Below, piece by piece: positions 62,043 through 64,000 of a stretch of 64,000 bases of DNA. Origin of the DNA: UBA3478 sp965662045 (lineage in GTDB: Bacteria; Bacteroidota; Bacteroidia; Flavobacteriales; Flavobacteriaceae); assembly GCA_965662045.1 (NCBI GenBank), contig CBFIGE010000004.1, positions 98,237-162,236 on the forward strand, written 5' to 3'. A program made the position numbers and the translations under genes. The notes under the pieces were generated by a model, which worked only from the letters and a program-made list of their open reading frames with translations, did no database searches and was not told the origin of the DNA. The stretch's first letter is position 1; each line of letters starts with the position of its first letter.

Positions 62043-64000
62043 TTAGTATTCATACTCCATGTTCTTAACAATGGGAATTTGTTTATTTAACAGTTCATCT
62101 GTAATATAATGAATAGCTGTTTCGAGTTCTTCAAAATCAGCGGCAGTAATTTCTGTGCGGAAAGATCTATATCCAGTTTTTATTCTCAATGGAATAAACT
62201 CATCGTTTCTAGAACTAATAATTTGGGCGCTCATTGGAAGTTTACAGCCCGAATCTTTGTGATACATATAAGCATACATCAGTAACTGAAAAGCTTTTTG
62301 CTTGTTTGGCAAGGTTAATTGAGCTGTAAAATCTTCATCTAAACTGAGTTCAGTTTGAGTCGTTGCTCCGGTTTTATAATCGATAATTTGAACGATATCT
62401 GAATTTTGCTCTACCCGGTCAATGGTTCCCTTAAGATGTATTACTGTATCCTTTTGCCTTGAGCTTAGTGCCACAAGTAATTTTTCTTCTAATCCAAGAA
62501 GTATAGGTTCTTCATTTTCGACACGACTTTTATCGAGATCAATGAGTTGTTTCAAGTATTTGAGTAAGACATTTCGAACGAGTATTCCTTTACCTTTTGT
62601 AAACTCGAATTCTTTGGCCTCTTCCTGACAAGCCTCATCTAAGTACCGCATCAATTCTTTTTTGCTCTTAGTTAGATTATGAGCTGTTAAGGTATTGTTT
62701 AACATGGGTTGATAAGCTTTTTCAACTGCAAGGTGTAACAAGGTTCCGAATAGATTGGCTGGAATGTGGTCTTCTATTTTTTCTGTCTCCTTGACACCGA
62801 CAAGGTATTTTTTGTAATAGCTCAAGGGATCTTTGATATAGGTGCTCAATGCGCTTGGAGAAACACCCTTTTTTAAATGCGCCCTAATTTGGTTAATGAT
62901 TGAGAGTGTTTTTTGAATTTCAAAATGTGCGTTGTCTACGCTGCCCAGTTTGAGAAAGGAAGCTTCTTCTCGCACTAGGTGTTTGTAATGCGGATCGTTT
63001 TTGAGCTGATAGATAAATCGGCTCGGTTCTCCTCCTTCTAAAACCTCTGGTTCGGTGTTGAAGATGAGATGCACTTTTTTTGCACTGTCAATGAGTCGGT
63101 AGAAATGATATGTGAATATGGCATCTTTTTCTTTGAATGTAGGAAGGCCAAATTGTTTTTTGACTTCAAAATTGATAAAACCAGAGGCCGTTTTTCCTTT
63201 AGGTAAAAAGCCTTCGTTTAAACTGCTGATTAACACCTCTTCAAAATGTAAGTTTCGACTCTCCAATATTCCCATGATCTGAAAGTCTTCAAAAGGGTTA
63301 GAGACAAAATCGATTTTTTTGATTAAAATAACCTCTTTGAGTAAGATGGCAAGAGCGTCAAGATCTGATTCTAAAAAGGCGTGGTTTTCAATGAGGTCAT
63401 TTAGCTCTTGAAAAACATCTTTAAATAACTCCTTTTGAGGAGAGGGAAGGCGTGTGCTCAAAGCGCATAGGTTTTTGACCGCTGTGCTTGCTGTAACAGA
63501 AATGGCAATTAGTTCGCCAAAACTTTGTGAAAAGTTGATTATTTCTTCAAAAGTGAGATAAGGATATTGTCTGCTAATGGCGAAGTCAAAAAGTGATTTG
63601 AGGTCATAGTGCTCATCGATAAGAGGATGTCTTATCAGCGGCAGAATTAGATGTAATGGATATTTTGAATCATCTTTGGTTTTTCGAATTAAATGCAAAT
63701 AATTTACACAGAGCTCCACAAATAATTCAAGACTTAGAGGTTGTCCTAATGTGACGTTTACCCCTGAAAGCGATTCGAAGTCTATGGAATGAATGAGATA
63801 ATCCAGTAATTTTTCATCTGACAACACTAAGGCCTTGTTTGTCAAATGAGTAGGGTTTTTTATAAGGGAAGCTATCAATTGACTTTGACCTTGGTTTTTA
63901 GCAGCTCCCCAGAGAACGATTTGTTCTGTTGTTTTGTAGGTTTTGAAGGTAGGAGCTATTTTTTTGTCTTTGAGAAACTCCCATTCTTGGATGTATTGTC
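62043..64000 (-). CDS. PD-(D/E)XK nuclease family protein (AddB/RecB-like), N-terminus outside the window
   Basis: The frame is open to the window end, so the gene begins beyond base 64000; 651 residues are visible. The C-terminal nuclease domain has the RecB-type order GTLLHLAVEKAY (His), KGTIDRVEQ (Asp) and IIDYKTG (Asp-x-Lys). The earlier part has helicase-like segments without a Walker A in the visible region, as in AddB-type proteins. It would act with an AddA/RecB-like partner in double-strand-break processing. It lies 67 bases upstream of the sortilin-like gene on the same strand. Confidence 0.82.
   Translation of the reverse strand, partial: QYIQEWEFLKDKKIAPTFKTYKTTEQIVLWGAAKNQGQSQLIASLIKNPTHLTNKALVLSDEKLLDYLIHSIDFESLSGVNVTLGQPLSLELFVELCVNYLHLIRKTKDDSKYPLHLILPLIRHPLIDEHYDLKSLFDFAISRQYPYLTFEEIINFSQSFGELIAISVTASTAVKNLCALSTRLPSPQKELFKDVFQELNDLIENHAFLESDLDALAILLKEVILIKKIDFVSNPFEDFQIMGILESRNLHFEEVLISSLNEGFLPKGKTASGFINFEVKKQFGLPTFKEKDAIFTYHFYRLIDSAKKVHLIFNTEPEVLEGGEPSRFIYQLKNDPHYKHLVREEASFLKLGSVDNAHFEIQKTLSIINQIRAHLKKGVSPSALSTYIKDPLSYYKKYLVGVKETEKIEDHIPANLFGTLLHLAVEKAYQPMLNNTLTAHNLTKSKKELMRYLDEACQEEAKEFEFTKGKGILVRNVLLKYLKQLIDLDKSRVENEEPILLGLEEKLLVALSSRQKDTVIHLKGTIDRVEQNSDIVQIIDYKTGATTQTELSLDEDFTAQLTLPNKQKAFQLLMYAYMYHKDSGCKLPMSAQIISSRNDEFIPLRIKTGYRSFRTEITAADFEELETAIHYITDELLNKQIPIVKNMEYEY

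Noticed and set aside
1..64000. CRISPR array, prophage, insertion sequence or rRNA
   Set aside because: No regularly spaced repeats, transposase, integrase or phage structural genes, and no rRNA sequence was seen on reading both strands.

Overview
The window looks like a chromosomal segment of a marine, aerobic member of the Bacteroidota, most likely a flavobacterium. The evidence is AT-rich DNA, almost no Shine-Dalgarno sequences, several matches to the Bacteroidota promoter (TTTG, 17-18 bases, TAnnTTTG), many exported enzymes with lipoprotein or Sec signals, and the family content: DUF5916, repeated S9 peptidases, TolB-propeller amidohydrolase, sortilin-like BNR protein, GH78, GH29, GH30 and sulfatases. 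There is no rRNA, prophage, insertion sequence or CRISPR array. One tRNA (Ala, GGC) is present. The first gene and the last gene run off the window.

Layout. Bases 1-6100 carry a truncated unknown gene, an RNase H-like protein, an S9 peptidase, a small beta-barrel protein, and a two-gene unit of a parallel beta-helix protein with a diheme cytochrome lipoprotein (function unknown). Bases 6100-29030 are an accessory catabolic region. It holds alpha-L-rhamnosidase, a Tat-exported Gfo/Idh/MocA oxidoreductase, alpha-L-fucosidase, a nitrilase with a lipoprotein RidA, and an operon of cytosolic RidA, D-threonine-aldolase-like enzyme and M19 dipeptidase, with DUF2892 behind it. It continues with a sulfatase, DUF5916, an S9 peptidase with a GntP permease, GH30 with a GNAT, a beta-lactamase-fold hydrolase with an exported Dabb protein, and a second sulfatase. 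It resembles a sulfated-polysaccharide utilisation region, but no SusC/SusD pair is in view.

Bases 29060-38610 hold thioredoxin, a 1115-residue propeller-amidohydrolase fusion, a LolA-like lipoprotein, an amidase, a Crp/Fnr-type regulator, an SH3 protein and a sodium:solute symporter. Bases 38600-54860 are mostly core genes: ribE, pdxA, the fatty-acid cluster DUF177-rpmF-fabH-accB-accC, an FAD oxidoreductase, prolyl oligopeptidase, asd, alr, tdk, rsmI, an OsmC-like protein, recJ and lpxH. Bases 54100-64000 hold a GNAT-MATE-enoyl-CoA hydratase-lpxH operon, tRNA-Ala, gamma-glutamyltransferase, a giant BNR/sortilin-like exported protein and a RecB-type nuclease cut by the window edge.

The most striking structural property is at the tail-to-tail gene junctions. 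All ten convergent protein-gene pairs either overlap or are separated by at most 20 bases, and four share only a 4-base overlap made of the two stop codons. The candidates for undescribed biology are the beta-helix/diheme cytochrome pair, the nitrilase plus exported RidA, and the RidA/D-amino-acid operon beside it.
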